Source: Gammaproteobacteria bacterium (GTDB lineage: Bacteria > Pseudomonadota > Gammaproteobacteria > Steroidobacterales > GCA-2729495). From it: 64,000 nucleotides of DNA. The stretch is from assembly GCA_021773815.1 (NCBI GenBank), contig JAJFJS010000065.1, positions 16,856 to 80,855 of the forward strand. Reading direction: 5' to 3'. Within the stretch, counting starts at the first letter, position 1. Each line of letters opens with the position of its first letter. The notes beneath the pieces are model-generated. The model had not been told where the DNA came from. It made no database searches and saw nothing but the letters and a program-made list of their open reading frames with translations. Positions 1-9,577 of the stretch are shown here, in pieces. Position numbers and translations under genes: made by a program.

Positions 1-410
1 CAGTCGGCACAACCCAGGTCCCCGGCCTCGTGCGAACTGCTCAGCCAGTCGCCCTTCGTGGCGGCATGACAATCCAGGCACATGTCATTCTGGATACCGA
101 CGGGCGTTTTGGCATTTGGCCCGAAGCTGATGATGGCATCGCCGTGCAGGGGCAGGTGTTGCCCCTGCGGACCGTGACAACTCTCGCACTGGTACTGCCC
201 AAACGGGCTCCGCGCATCGGCGGCGGCGCTGTGGACGGAGCGGAATATGCCCGTCACCGCCGGCGTGTTGTGGCATGCCAGGCAAGTATTGGCGCCCTCG
301 GGACTGAACACGGGCAATTCGGGCGCGCCTTCGGTGGCCGCGCCGACAATGCCGGAACAGGACAATGCCAGCGCCAGTGCCACGGCACACCGATGCATCC
401 TGGCGATCAT
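1..410 (-). CDS. MtrA/DmsE-like multihaem c-type cytochrome (3' end outside window)
   Basis: This gene is cut by the left window edge, leaving 136 N-terminal codons. A signal peptide (residues 1 to about 25, ending near GAAT) precedes CxxCH haem motifs at residues 43-47, 75-79 and 111-115, and a further Cys at 134 opens a probable fourth. The spacing and the phrases SVHSAAADARSPFGQYQCESCHGP and CLDCH are typical of the periplasmic decahaem cytochromes MtrA and DmsE, which carry electrons through an outer-membrane porin. Its ATG overlaps the stop of the upstream OmcA/MtrC-like gene (ATGA), so the two are translationally coupled. An MtrB-type porin would be expected further downstream, outside the window. 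The total haem number cannot be seen. Confidence 0.85.
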   Translation of the reverse strand, partial: MIARMHRCAVALALALSCSGIVGAATEGAPELPVFSPEGANTCLACHNTPAVTGIFRSVHSAAADARSPFGQYQCESCHGPQGQHLPLHGDAIISFGPNAKTPVGIQNDMCLDCHAATKGDWLSSSHEAGDLGCAD

Positions 411-2587
411 TCGATGCCGTGAAGCACTTTGACGTCGGCGCTGCGCCCCGGGCCATGGCAGACATCGCAGGTTTCGATGACCGTACCCCGGGATCCGGAT
501 AACAGCGTGCCGGCAGCCGTCTGCATCACGTCGAACGCACCCCCGTTGGCCTCCATGTGCGCAACCGCCGCCGCGCGGTCATGGCATCCCCAGCACGACG
601 CCGCATTGGGCGTGATGTTGATGTCGTCCAGGGGATCGTCCAGATCCGTGCCGGTGTCTGTCGTCATGGCCAGCGCAAAGGCGCCGACCGGGTAGTAGGT
701 GCCGGGCCGGTGACAGCCCTCGCAATTGGCCAGTCTTCCCGGGTAGACGACCGCTCCGTAGGCAAGCGGCTCGCCGGAAAAGCCGTAGACGGTGAAGCCG
801 TTCTCGCGAGCGGTTCCGGCATGGATGGCATGGACCATCGTTTTAAATTCAATGGTCTCCTCGTCCTTGCCGTCGGGCGCATTCGAACTGTCGGCTCCGC
901 CGCGAACGCGGGCAGCGATATCCGTTGCGTCCGAATTATGGCAGGTCACGCACAGCTCGATATTGTCCGTGCGATTGGCGCCGTGCAGGCTCAACGACTG
1001 ATGACAATCGTTGCACCGTGACAGCGCGACGATCTGACGGCGATCGACGGCGAGGCCGTCGGTGATCGCAAAGCTCCGCGACACGCCGGTGACGGGCACC
1101 GACAATCCGGCGACGCGCGCCCGGCCTTCCATCGCCGCGGTGCCGGAACCTGTCACGTTGCCCGGGATGGCGGTTGTCGACGTCACGGTAAACGTGCCGT
1201 CGCCGTTAGCGACCCCGCCGGTCAAAACATTCAGACGCAGGGGCTGGGCCGGAGCGCCGGTCGCCGACCCGCTGCCGCTGCCCGTATTGCTGATCTCCAG
1301 GTTTGTCCAGGCCACATCCACGGCCAGCCGGGCAGCGCCGGAGAACACGGGATCGCTTTGCACGTTATAGGCCAGATCGCCGCGGGTCGGGTCGGTCACC
1401 GATACCGTGACGGCCGGAAAGCCGCCCGGCGCCGTATTGACGATATCCAGAATATTGAATTTGAAAGCCTGTGCAAACTCCTGCGCGGCAATCACGTGCG
1501 ACTCCGCCACACCGAAAGTCATGCCCGGCGCGTGGCAGAGCGTGCACTCGCCGTTGCCGGCGGTGATGCCGTCCGCATGGTTCATGCCGGTCTCAAAATC
1601 TACGTCATCGTGACAGGACCCGCAGGCCTCTATCGTGGGCACACGAAACCAGTTTGCCGCGTCCGGCGTTGCCGGGTCGTTCTCATCGTGGCAATTCCGG
1701 CAATTGCGAATATCCTGCGGGTACACGACGCCAGAATAGTCGTGCTTGATGTCCCGGAAACCCCAGATCGCATACTCGCCGCCATCGACAACGCTCGGCA
1801 GGCCGGCGCCGCGATGGATCCGGTGCGTCATGACCGTCATGTCGACGGTATTGCCGCTCTGGGCGTCGGCGGACCCGGGGTTGTGACAGGTCATGCAGTA
1901 GCGATTCTGAAACCGGGCGCCGCCGTGCAGGGCCAGCTTTTCATGACAGCGGTTGCAGGTCGCATCGCTGACAATTTCACGCGTGAACAAATTCGTCGTG
2001 GCGCCCGTCGACGGCTGCCAGTCATAGGTCGGGTTCCCGATCGCGACGAAACCGCGTATCTCAAATCCCGCCCGGTGGGTCAGCTCCGGCTGCCACGGGA
2101 TGCCGGCAACGGCGGTGACGTCCGTCGCGTAGGTATAGACGTAGGTGCCGTCGCCGTTATCGACCAGCTGTCCCGCGCTGCCGCTTTCCGTCACCGCGTG
2201 CACCCGGTCCCCGGTGCCTGGTCCGATGCCGTTGGCCGCTTCTATAGCGTTGATATAGCTCTGCCAATAGCTGGCGTTGCCGTCGGTTCCCGGCACCAGT
2301 CTGGCGATCGCAAAGCTGATGGAACCGGCCGGCAGCCCGATGACCGGACGACCCCCACCGTCGGTAAGCGTGAAGCGCATGACCGGCGGACTGGCGATCG
2401 TCACGCCGTCGATTGTTGCCGTCACCGCGGTCGCGGTGCCGATCGTCACCGGGGTCATGCCACCCGGCGGTCCCGGGGGGCCCGCCGGACCCGGAGCGCC
2501 GTCGTTCCCGTCGCAGCCCGTCAGCAACAGCAGTGCGAGCAGCAGAACGCCCAGCCGCGAACGAAGCATCGTCTGCAGAATCGGCAT
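407..2587 (-). CDS. OmcA/MtrC-family decahaem outer-membrane cytochrome c lipoprotein
   Basis: This is a cell-surface multihaem cytochrome that would pass electrons to extracellular acceptors. Ten CxxCH motifs are visible, five at about residues 211-351 and five at about 525-711, the two-pentahaem layout of OmcA/MtrC proteins, with beta-rich segments before each block. The N-terminus has a hydrophobic stretch ending in LLTGC (Cys25 is the lipidation site) and a short collagen-like Gly-Pro run that is common in this family. I chose the ATG at 2587 because it places the lipobox correctly; the longer frame from 2659 would overlap the upstream cytochrome gene. The ATG six codons later is equally possible. 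The gene sits between a monohaem cytochrome and an MtrA-like cytochrome, in the same run as nqr. Confidence 0.93.
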   Translation of the reverse strand: MPILQTMLRSRLGVLLLALLLLTGCDGNDGAPGPAGPPGPPGGMTPVTIGTATAVTATIDGVTIASPPVMRFTLTDGGGRPVIGLPAGSISFAIARLVPGTDGNASYWQSYINAIEAANGIGPGTGDRVHAVTESGSAGQLVDNGDGTYVYTYATDVTAVAGIPWQPELTHRAGFEIRGFVAIGNPTYDWQPSTGATTNLFTREIVSDATCNRCHEKLALHGGARFQNRYCMTCHNPGSADAQSGNTVDMTVMTHRIHRGAGLPSVVDGGEYAIWGFRDIKHDYSGVVYPQDIRNCRNCHDENDPATPDAANWFRVPTIEACGSCHDDVDFETGMNHADGITAGNGECTLCHAPGMTFGVAESHVIAAQEFAQAFKFNILDIVNTAPGGFPAVTVSVTDPTRGDLAYNVQSDPVFSGAARLAVDVAWTNLEISNTGSGSGSATGAPAQPLRLNVLTGGVANGDGTFTVTSTTAIPGNVTGSGTAAMEGRARVAGLSVPVTGVSRSFAITDGLAVDRRQIVALSRCNDCHQSLSLHGANRTDNIELCVTCHNSDATDIAARVRGGADSSNAPDGKDEETIEFKTMVHAIHAGTARENGFTVYGFSGEPLAYGAVVYPGRLANCEGCHRPGTYYPVGAFALAMTTDTGTDLDDPLDDINITPNAASCWGCHDRAAAVAHMEANGGAFDVMQTAAGTLLSGSRGTVIETCDVCHGPGRSADVKVLHGIE

Positions 2588-2615
2588 CACAACAACATCC
2601 GCCACGACGCAGTCA

Positions 2616-2879
2616 TCAGGCGCCGTCGAGCCAGGCGGCGATCGCGGCGATATCGTCATCCGTCAGACCGGCAAGTCCGGGCGGATGCGGCGCTTCGCCG
2701 GCCCGGATCGCTTGCATCTGCGCGGCAATGACGCTCACGCCCCGACCCTTCAGACTGATAACCGCGTTGTGGCAACCGAGGCAGGCAGCGGCCTTGTCGG
2801 CGCCCGCAGGCGCATCAGTGGCCGTCGCCGTCCCGATGCCCAGGAAATTAATAATCGTCAGGATGATCAGCACCCGCAT
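2616..2879 (-). CDS. Small monohaem cytochrome c (periplasmic)
   Basis: An 87-residue protein has a signal peptide (residues 1 to about 21) and one haem motif, CLGCH, at residues 33-37. It ends in the helical segment LTDDDIAAIAAWL, typical of class I c553-like cytochromes. It is shorter than most members of the family. The ATG at 2879 follows a good AAGGAA ribosome site. It would shuttle electrons in the periplasm, and its place just upstream of the decahaem cytochrome suggests it feeds the multihaem conduit. The donor is not known. Confidence 0.85.
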   Translation of the reverse strand: MRVLIILTIINFLGIGTATATDAPAGADKAAACLGCHNAVISLKGRGVSVIAAQMQAIRAGEAPHPPGLAGLTDDDIAAIAAWLDGA

Positions 2880-2916
2880 GATGGATTCCTTATCGTTATC
2901 TATGGTGAATTTTTTA

Positions 2917-3312
2917 CTAGCGAAGCTTTTCCAGCGCCCGCAGCACGTCCCGCCGACTGAGCTGGCCGACCAGCCGGCCATTCTCCATGACCGGGTAGCG
3001 ATGAAACTGGTGACCGAAAAACAACCGCGCGGCATCGACGATGCTGTTGTCGGCGTCGATTGTTTGCACATCCGTGCTCATGTATTCAGACACCTGCCCG
3101 CCGTATTCCGAATGGTACCCGGCGCTCAAAACGACTTTGATACAATCGCGTTCGGTCAGAATGCCGACGAGGTTGCCAACTTCATCCACGACCGGCGCCG
3201 CGGCGATGTCGTGTTTAAGCAGTGTATTCACGGCCCGCAGGATCTCCATGTCCGGGCGCAGCGTCACGAGCTGCGTCGCCATGTAATCACGGACTCTGAC
3301 CGGCTTCGGCAT
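2917..3312 (-). CDS. Twin CBS-domain protein
   Basis: About 131 residues made almost entirely of two CBS domains (about residues 8-65 and 75-130; the repeats contain VRDYM..QLVTLRPD and VSEYMSTDVQTIDAD). CBS pairs bind adenosyl nucleotides and usually act as regulatory sensors. The protein has no catalytic or membrane segment. I prefer the ATG at 3312, which overlaps the nqrM stop (TGATG); an ATG six codons upstream is also open. A lone CBS protein between NQR and cytochrome genes may sense energy state for this electron-transfer operon, but that is inference from position. Confidence 0.85.
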   Translation of the reverse strand: MPKPVRVRDYMATQLVTLRPDMEILRAVNTLLKHDIAAAPVVDEVGNLVGILTERDCIKVVLSAGYHSEYGGQVSEYMSTDVQTIDADNSIVDAARLFFGHQFHRYPVMENGRLVGQLSRRDVLRALEKLR

Positions 3313-3479
3313 CAACGTCTCCGCGGGCACGGGCTTGCGGTGCAGCGGGCTGCACAGGCCGATGGATCCGCCGCTCCGCGGCAGCCCGCATGCATGGACC
3401 GGCCCCTGAATATGATTCCAATACTCAGGGCCAGCGCCGTCAATAAGAACATGACGAAACTACCGACAAACAACGCCAT
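3312..3479 (-). CDS. nqrM: NqrM-like maturation factor for Na+-NQR
   Basis: A 55-residue protein with an N-terminal membrane helix (residues 3-23), the motif GIIFRGR and then a Cys-rich tail (Cys33, 42, 46, 51). This is the layout of NqrM, needed to install iron in the NqrD/NqrE cofactor site. It starts 20 bases after the nqrF stop behind a strong GGAGGGG ribosome site, the usual nqrM position. The spacing of the last cysteines and the Arg-rich end differ from the Vibrio-type protein as I recall it, so this is a divergent member. The call rests on layout and position. Confidence 0.8.
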   Translation of the reverse strand: MALFVGSFVMFLLTALALSIGIIFRGRSMHAGCRGAADPSACAARCTASPCPRRR

Positions 3480-3499
3480 TGGCCCCTCCACCGGTTCTG

Positions 3500-4723
3500 C
3501 TAACTGCCGAAATCATCGAAGAAAATCGCATCCTGCTCCACGCCCAATCCATCGAACATGTTCATTAGCGCCGCGATCATCATCGGCGGCCCGCACAGAT
3601 AGAATTCGCAATCCTCCGGGGCCGCGTGGTCCTTTAGATAACGCTCGAACAAGACCTCGTGGATGAAGCCGGACAACCCCTGCCAGTGATCTTCCGGCAA
3701 CGGATTGGACAACACGAGATGCCATTCGAAGTTCTCATGTTCTGCGGCGAGTTGCTCGAATTGCTGGACATAGAATGCCTCCCGCAGACTGCGGGCACCA
3801 TACCAGAAACTGATTTTTCGCCGGCTGCCCAGACGCTTCAATTGATCATAGATATGGGACCGCATGGGGGCCATCCCGGCGCCCCCACCGACAAAGATCA
3901 TCTCGGCCGCGCCCTCCCGGGCGAAAAAAGCGCCGAAAGGGCCCGCCACCGGCACCTGGTCGCCGGGGCGCAGACCAAACAGATAAGAAGACACGATGCC
4001 GGTCGGTGTGCCCTCCGGCGCCTCGGGCGGCGGCGTGGCTATCCGGACATTCAGCATAACGATGTCGTTTTCTGCCGGATAATTGGCCATCGAATAGGCC
4101 CGCATGACGGGCGTCTCGGTGGCCGATTCCAGCCCGAAAAACCCGAAGCGCGACCAGTCGTCCCGATACTCGGCGGGAATATCGAAATCGGCATAGCGCA
4201 ACCGGTATGGCGTGCACTCGATCTGGACATACCCGCCGGCACGAAAATCCATGACTTCTCCGGCCGGCAATTCCAGCACCAGCTCCTTGATAAACGTCGC
4301 GACGCTGCGATTGGAACGGACCGTGCATGCCCAGCGACGAACGCCGAAGATCGCTTCGGGCAGGCTAATGCGCAGGTTTTCGCTGACCGCCACCTGGCAG
4401 GCCAGGCGCTGGCCCTGGGCCGCTTCCCGCCGGGTGACGTGCGAGGCCTCGATGGGCAGCAGCGCGCCGCCGCCCTCCAATACCGTCACCCGACACTGGC
4501 CGCAGCTGCCGCCGCCGCCGCAGGCCGACGGGACGAACAATTGATTGGCCGCAAGCGCGCCGAGGAGTTTGCCGCCGACCGGTACGATCAGATCCCGCTC
4601 ATCATTGACGGTGATGGTCACGTTACCGCTGGGCACGAGGCGGGCCCGGAACGCGAGAATCAGCAACGCCAGCGCCAGTACGATGCCGGTAAACAGTCCC
4701 ACGCCGAGGACGATTTCCTGCAT
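3500..4723 (-). CDS. nqrF: Na+-translocating NADH:quinone reductase subunit F
   Basis: This is the NADH-oxidising entry subunit of Na+-NQR: NADH to FAD to a [2Fe-2S] centre. The 407 residues match the usual length. An N-terminal membrane helix (about 3-25) is followed by a plant-type ferredoxin domain with Cys68, 74, 77 and 109, then a ferredoxin-reductase FAD/NAD module with RAYSMANYP (FAD binding), [15 protein letters not shown] (NADH binding) and EFYLCGPP near the C-terminus. The start is the ATG at 4723, just after the nqrE stop; a GTG one codon earlier is possible. It is the last of six consecutive nqr genes and is followed by nqrM. Confidence 0.97.
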   Translation of the reverse strand: MQEIVLGVGLFTGIVLALALLILAFRARLVPSGNVTITVNDERDLIVPVGGKLLGALAANQLFVPSACGGGGSCGQCRVTVLEGGGALLPIEASHVTRREAAQGQRLACQVAVSENLRISLPEAIFGVRRWACTVRSNRSVATFIKELVLELPAGEVMDFRAGGYVQIECTPYRLRYADFDIPAEYRDDWSRFGFFGLESATETPVMRAYSMANYPAENDIVMLNVRIATPPPEAPEGTPTGIVSSYLFGLRPGDQVPVAGPFGAFFAREGAAEMIFVGGGAGMAPMRSHIYDQLKRLGSRRKISFWYGARSLREAFYVQQFEQLAAEHENFEWHLVLSNPLPEDHWQGLSGFIHEVLFERYLKDHAAPEDCEFYLCGPPMMIAALMNMFDGLGVEQDAIFFDDFGS

Positions 4724-4725
4724 CA

Positions 4726-5334
4726 CTAAAACTCGATCCCGGCCATGGCCATGAACGCCATGGACATGATGCCGGCGGTAATAAAGGTAATGCCAAGCCC
4801 CTGCAGACCGGCGGGAATGTCGCTGAACTTCATTTTTTCGCGCAGGCCGGCAAGCACGATGAGCGCCAGCGCCCAGCCCACGCCAACGCCGACGCCATAG
4901 GCGGCACTCTCGACGAAATCATAGTCTCGCTGCACCATGAACAATGAGGCGCCGAGAATCGCGCAGTTCACCGTCAGCAACGGCAGGAAAATACCCAGCG
5001 ACTGATGCAGCGCCGGAAAAAACCGGCTCAGCGCCATCTCCAGGATCTGCACGATGGCGGCGATGACGCCGATATAGCTGATCAATCCCAGGTAACTGAA
5101 ATCCAGATGCCCGAGGCCCGCCCACCCGAGCGCGCCCTCGCGCAGCAGGTACGTATAGATCAGATTATTGACGGGTACGGTAATTCCCTCGACCAGGATA
5201 ACCGCCGCCCCGAGGCCGATGGCGGTCTTGACCTGCCGGGAAATCGCCAGGAACGTGCACATGCCCAGAAAGAAGGCCAGCGCGAGGTTCTCGACAAAGA
5301 TGGCGCGAACGAATATGGCCAGCAGCTGATCCAT
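4726..5334 (-). CDS. nqrE: Na+-translocating NADH:quinone reductase subunit E
   Basis: A 202-residue integral membrane subunit with about six helices. With NqrD it forms the inverted-repeat pair that holds an intramembrane iron site. The two expected half-site cysteines are visible in LGMCTFLA and TVNCAILG. The family is about 198 residues long. The start ATG overlaps the nqrD stop by one base (TGATG), so the much longer open frame upstream is not coding. Confidence 0.97.
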   Translation of the reverse strand: MDQLLAIFVRAIFVENLALAFFLGMCTFLAISRQVKTAIGLGAAVILVEGITVPVNNLIYTYLLREGALGWAGLGHLDFSYLGLISYIGVIAAIVQILEMALSRFFPALHQSLGIFLPLLTVNCAILGASLFMVQRDYDFVESAAYGVGVGVGWALALIVLAGLREKMKFSDIPAGLQGLGITFITAGIMSMAFMAMAGIEF

Positions 5335-5993
5335 CAGTCGCCCCGCAACTCGTCCGCGGCCAGCGGCGCGAAGTCCGGCTGTTCCCGCTGCTCGGGTTTC
5401 CAGCTCCGAATGCCCCAGATGATGAAACCGATAATAAAGAACGCGCTGGGCGGCAGCAGCAGCATCGCGTTGGGCTCGAACCATCCGCCGTTGCTGACAG
5501 TCGGGAGGATTTCCGCACCCATCAAAGTCCCGGCGCCGAACAGTTCGCGGATGACGGCGACGGCGATCAGGACCAGGCTGTAACCCATGCCGTTGCCGAT
5601 CCCGTCGAGAAAACTGATGCCGACCCTGTTGTGCGCCGCGAAGGCCTCTGCCCGGCCAAGCACGATGCAATTGGTAATGATCAGCCCCACGAAGACACTG
5701 AGCGTTTTCGCGGTTTCGGGCGCAAACGCCTGCAGCAGTTCGTCGATGATGATGACGCCCGAGGCAATCACCGTCATCTGGACGATGATGCGCACCGATG
5801 CGGGCAGGTGCCGGCGCATCATGCTGATGACAACATTGGAATACGCCAGCACCGACGTGAGTGCGAGGCTCATGACCAGCGCCGAATACAGGGAATTGGT
5901 AATGGCCAGCGCCGAACAGATCCCGAGCACCTGCAGCGTCACGGGATTCTCGTCAATCAGCGGGTTCAACAATGCATCGCGAGCCCGGATCAT
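5334..5993 (-). CDS. nqrD: Na+-translocating NADH:quinone reductase subunit D
   Basis: A 219-residue membrane subunit, paralogous to NqrE, with six predicted helices. The cysteine motifs LGICSALA (Cys26) and ITNCIVLG match the iron-binding half-sites of NqrD. The C-terminus is somewhat longer than the Vibrio protein and hydrophilic, ending [16 protein letters not shown]. The ATG overlaps the nqrC stop (ATGA). Confidence 0.97.
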   Translation of the reverse strand: MIRARDALLNPLIDENPVTLQVLGICSALAITNSLYSALVMSLALTSVLAYSNVVISMMRRHLPASVRIIVQMTVIASGVIIIDELLQAFAPETAKTLSVFVGLIITNCIVLGRAEAFAAHNRVGISFLDGIGNGMGYSLVLIAVAVIRELFGAGTLMGAEILPTVSNGGWFEPNAMLLLPPSAFFIIGFIIWGIRSWKPEQREQPDFAPLAADELRGD

Positions 5994-6781
5994 CGTGTGT
6001 CACCTGCGGCAGAATAGTTGTCGAGGAACTTCGCAAAACCATGCGGACCGAACCAGTAACGCACGAGGTTCGTCACCGCATCCGCGGTCACCGTGGCGCC
6101 GGTCAGCCCGTCGACCTCGAAAGCCGCGTCCGGCGCAGCGGGATCGACGGCCGCTTTGGCGATCCGGAACCGCAATGTGTCCTGCGCGTCGTACAGCTTG
6201 CGACCGCGCCAGCGCGCCTGCCAGTTCGGGGCGAGGATCCGGTCGCCGATGCCGGCTGTTTCGCCTTGCTCGTGGAAAGTGATACCCGCAATCGTATTCA
6301 GGTCGCTTTCGAGGGCAAGAAAACCGGACAGCATCGACCACATGCCTTTGCCGTAGACCGGAAAGATGATTCTCTGCAGGCCGTCCGCATCCTCGACGAC
6401 ATACACCGTCACGAGCCGCGACCGCCGACCCAGTGCGGCGATATCCTGTGCGGCCGGAATCGGCACGCCAAATTCCGGGTCGGACGCGGCCTTGCGGGCA
6501 TCGAAAGTATCCGGATTCACGTCATCATCGAAAACGCCGCGATCCAGGTCGACGAGCCGCGCATCCAGTCCCTGAAAAGCCATGACGATTTGCCGGTCCG
6601 GAACATCATCCGTCACCTCCAGCAGGCCGCTGACCCCGACGATATGGCGGTTTCGTTCGAGGTCCCGGTAAGCGCGCTGAATCGGCTGCAGGGACACGGC
6701 CGTGACGGTAACGAGGATGGAACACACCAGCGCGGTTGCCGTCACGACCATAATGGCTTTCAACGGGCTCTCATTATCCAT
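5990..6781 (-). CDS. nqrC: Na+-translocating NADH:quinone reductase subunit C (FMN-binding)
   Basis: A 263-residue subunit with one N-terminal membrane helix (about 8-30) and a periplasmic FMN-binding domain. The flavin is attached through a phosphoester bond to a Thr in a (S/T)GAT motif, seen here as LTGATVT with Thr230. [12 protein letters not shown] at about 143-154 is the usual FMN-domain signature. It overlaps nqrB by 8 bases and nqrD by 4. It passes electrons from the intramembrane iron site to the NqrB flavin. Confidence 0.96.
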   Translation of the reverse strand: MDNESPLKAIMVVTATALVCSILVTVTAVSLQPIQRAYRDLERNRHIVGVSGLLEVTDDVPDRQIVMAFQGLDARLVDLDRGVFDDDVNPDTFDARKAASDPEFGVPIPAAQDIAALGRRSRLVTVYVVEDADGLQRIIFPVYGKGMWSMLSGFLALESDLNTIAGITFHEQGETAGIGDRILAPNWQARWRGRKLYDAQDTLRFRIAKAAVDPAAPDAAFEVDGLTGATVTADAVTNLVRYWFGPHGFAKFLDNYSAAGDTR

Positions 6782-7994
6782 CGGCCGTCTCCGCCAGGCG
6801 CTTGCGCCGACGCCGAATGTTCAGTTCTACCATGACGAAGTCGATGACCGGCGCAAACAGGCTGGCCAGCAAAATCGCGAACAAAATTCCCTCACCGTGA
6901 GAGGGATTTGCGATGCGGATTACGATGGCCAGCAGGCCCGTGAGCACGCCAAAAATCCACCGTCCGGCATTCGTCATCGCACACGCGACCGGATCCGTCG
7001 CCAGGAACACGACACCAAAAGCCAATCCGCCGAGGACGAGGTGCCACGTCCACGGAATACCGAAGATGGGGTTGCCGTTGCCGGCCCAGCCGTTGAACAG
7101 GAATACCGTTGCGATCATCCCTGTCAGCGCGCCGAGCATGACCCGCCACGACGCGGTATCGGTCATGACCAGCCAGGCCGCACCGATAAAACACCCCAGT
7201 ACAGAGGTGGTGCCGATTGCACCGGGACGCATGCCGACGAACAGATCACGCCACGTCAACCCGGCATCCAGCAGCGCGGCAATACCCCCGGCGCCGGCCA
7301 GTTGCAGCGGCAGCGCCGCGGTGAAACCGGGCACGGGTATCCAGGCGCCCTCACCGAATACCAGGTCGGGATAGGCAAACAACAGGAAAGTCACGCCCAG
7401 CACGGCGGGGTTGACCAGGTATCGGCCCGACCCGCCGAACACATGTTTGCCAACGACCATCCCGAACGTCATGCCGAGACCCACCTGGTACAGGGGTGCG
7501 CCGGCGGGCAGGATCAGCGCGAACAGCCAGGCGCAGGACAACAGCCCCTCGTCGACGGAGCTGCCACGCAGCTCCGCGAAGATCGCATCCCAGATTGAGC
7601 CGACTGCAAGCGCGACGAGGAACGCCGGCAAAAAATATAGCAACCCGTGCGCGACACAGGCGAACATATTCCCCGGGTCGTAGCCGATACCCAATCCGGT
7701 CAGGATGCCGCCGCGCCAGCCGGGCAACTGCGACAGATCCAGCGCGATCATGGCCAGGTTGGACTGGTGACCCAGGCTCCACATACCGATCAGCCAGCAG
7801 GGCAACGTTGCAATGACCAGGTTGTTGGCCATGCCCTGCACGCTGACGACATCCCTGACGAACGGTGCGGACCGGTTCCGACCGGCAGACGCGTACAGAA
7901 ACCGATCCAGCATCTGCAACCACGGCCGGAACCGTCGCAGCGGCCGGCCCTCGCCGGCGCGCATTTGCAGATCCTCGAGACGACGACGCAACAC
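6774..7994 (-). CDS. nqrB: Na+-translocating NADH:quinone reductase subunit B
   Basis: The large membrane subunit (406 residues), which carries covalent FMN and riboflavin, binds quinone and forms the Na+ channel. About ten hydrophobic helices are present. GAIGTTSVLGC at about 258-268 matches the FMN-Thr motif, with Thr263 the likely attachment residue. The frame starts at a GTG 2 bases after the nqrA stop; no ATG lies earlier, but an internal ATG at codon 11 is an alternative. Confidence 0.96.
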   Translation of the reverse strand: MLRRRLEDLQMRAGEGRPLRRFRPWLQMLDRFLYASAGRNRSAPFVRDVVSVQGMANNLVIATLPCWLIGMWSLGHQSNLAMIALDLSQLPGWRGGILTGLGIGYDPGNMFACVAHGLLYFLPAFLVALAVGSIWDAIFAELRGSSVDEGLLSCAWLFALILPAGAPLYQVGLGMTFGMVVGKHVFGGSGRYLVNPAVLGVTFLLFAYPDLVFGEGAWIPVPGFTAALPLQLAGAGGIAALLDAGLTWRDLFVGMRPGAIGTTSVLGCFIGAAWLVMTDTASWRVMLGALTGMIATVFLFNGWAGNGNPIFGIPWTWHLVLGGLAFGVVFLATDPVACAMTNAGRWIFGVLTGLLAIVIRIANPSHGEGILFAILLASLFAPVIDFVMVELNIRRRRKRLAETADG

Positions 7995-7996
7995 AG

Positions 7997-9337
7997 TCAG
8001 CCGTCCTTTTCGATCTGCGCGAGGTTAATTCGCAGCGCGGCGCCGTAATCCTGTTTCGCCGGGCACACAAACGAACTGAGCGCCAGGTCCTCTTCGGCCA
8101 GTTCCAGGCAGCCCAGCGCCTCGGCGGCCACCGTGTCCTTGACCAACAGTGCTCTCAGTAACGGCGTCGGAAGCATATCCAGCGGCATCACGCGCTCGAA
8201 GGCGCCCGCCGGAATCATCACGGCCCGCCGTCCGTGGCGCGCCGTCGTGAGCGCGCGCGGACGCGTCGCGCCCACGACCGACCGAAGTCGTGCAGCGATA
8301 CCGGTCCGCCCTCCACCGGGCGCGAACCAGCCGAACAGACGTCGGCCGTTGCCTTCCGGGATCACCGAGACCTGGTGGTGATAACGGCCCAGAAATCCGA
8401 GCGGCCCGGCGGCCTCAAACCCGTCCAGAACCGAGCCCGACACGAGGCAAAAATTGCCGTCCGGCAGAATCTCACCGGTCATCAACTCAGACACACTGGC
8501 CCCCGGCCGGGTGCGAACCAGTCGCGGGTTTGCGGCGCCGGGTCCGGCGACGGACACGACACGCTCGGTCAGTAACCGGCCCGTGCGGCACAGATGTCCG
8601 ATGGCGATGACGTCCTGATAACCGATGTGCCAGACCGTCCGATCTGCCGCAACCGGATCCAGGAAATGGATGTGGGTGCCGGGCAAACCGGCCGGATGCG
8701 GTCCGGAAAATTTTACGACCCGGATTCGCTCATTCACCGCCTCCGGTCCCGACCAGTCCGGACCGGTACAAAGATAGATCGGCCGGTCGCACAGATCGGC
8801 GATAGCCTCCAGTCCCCGCTCGAATTCACCGGCGCGTGCGGCGATGACCACACCCGGATCGACCGCCAGCGGTCGCGTGTCGATGGCAGTGACAAAAATC
8901 GACCGGGGCACCGTCGCGGATTCCGGAACGCGGTTAAAGGGCCGGGTCCGAAACGCGGTCCACAACCCGGACTGCAGCAGCAGGTCCCGAATCACCGCAG
9001 GATCCGCGGACGCCGGCGGCGTAAAGACGGTTTCCGCCGCGGCGGACTCATCGAGCTCGATCACCACCGATTGCAGCGTGCGGCGTTGCCCTCGATTGAT
9101 GGCAACGACACATCCGTTGCCGGGCGCAACAAACGACACCGCCGGATCCCGTTTTTCCACGAACAGCGGCTCGCCCAGGCCCACCGCCTGACCGATCTCG
9201 ACCAGCATCCGTGGCCGCAGCCCGGCATAGTCGGCGCCGAGCAGAGCCACCTGCGTCACCGCCGGCGCCGCACCGATCACCTGCCGCGGCCGACCGGTAA
9301 GCGGGATATCCAGACCTTTTTTGATGGTTATTTGCAC
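7997..9337 (-). CDS. nqrA: Na+-translocating NADH:quinone reductase subunit A
   Basis: The cytoplasmic quinone-site-associated subunit, 446 residues, which equals the family norm. I start it at the GTG at 9337 because the protein then opens with VQITIKKGLDIPLTG, the conserved N-terminus; the open frame runs 51 codons further upstream without homology or an in-frame ATG near the start. No strong ribosome site is visible. It is the first gene of the nqr run, so the promoter should lie in the roughly 240 bases upstream. Confidence 0.95.
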   Translation of the reverse strand: MQITIKKGLDIPLTGRPRQVIGAAPAVTQVALLGADYAGLRPRMLVEIGQAVGLGEPLFVEKRDPAVSFVAPGNGCVVAINRGQRRTLQSVVIELDESAAAETVFTPPASADPAVIRDLLLQSGLWTAFRTRPFNRVPESATVPRSIFVTAIDTRPLAVDPGVVIAARAGEFERGLEAIADLCDRPIYLCTGPDWSGPEAVNERIRVVKFSGPHPAGLPGTHIHFLDPVAADRTVWHIGYQDVIAIGHLCRTGRLLTERVVSVAGPGAANPRLVRTRPGASVSELMTGEILPDGNFCLVSGSVLDGFEAAGPLGFLGRYHHQVSVIPEGNGRRLFGWFAPGGGRTGIAARLRSVVGATRPRALTTARHGRRAVMIPAGAFERVMPLDMLPTPLLRALLVKDTVAAEALGCLELAEEDLALSSFVCPAKQDYGAALRINLAQIEKDG

Positions 9338-9577
9338 AACCTGGGACACAACCTGAACGTTTCTGACCAACCCACGTAACCCGTGCGGGACAACCGGGGC
9401 CAGTCCGACGGTGGACCCATCAACGCTGTTGTCGTCACCGCCGAAAACTTCAATTGAAAACGCCCGTCGGCAAACAATAATCAGGATCAATGATGGTATC
9501 AGAGTTGCGGCACGTGCCGTACCGACATGCCGGGCGCATCAGGCGCACGGACTTCGCCGGTTGCCGGCGACACCGCC
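9338..9577 (-). promoter_or_regulatory. Leader region upstream of nqrA
   Basis: About 240 bases separate nqrA from the terminator of the OmpA-like gene, which is read in the same direction. The promoter of the whole nqr-cytochrome run should be here. I see no convincing -35/-10 pair, riboswitch or operator. The upstream part of the open frame that reaches 9490 shows no homology to NqrA. Confidence 0.4.

Noticed and set aside
1358..2731. 457-codon plus-strand frame opposite the decahaem cytochrome gene
   Set aside because: Arg-rich composition, no domain, and fully opposite a gene with ten haem motifs; a GC-rich shadow.
3500..9337. Rnf complex instead of NQR
   Set aside because: NqrA and the FAD/2Fe-2S NqrF are present, and the polyferredoxin subunits of Rnf are absent.
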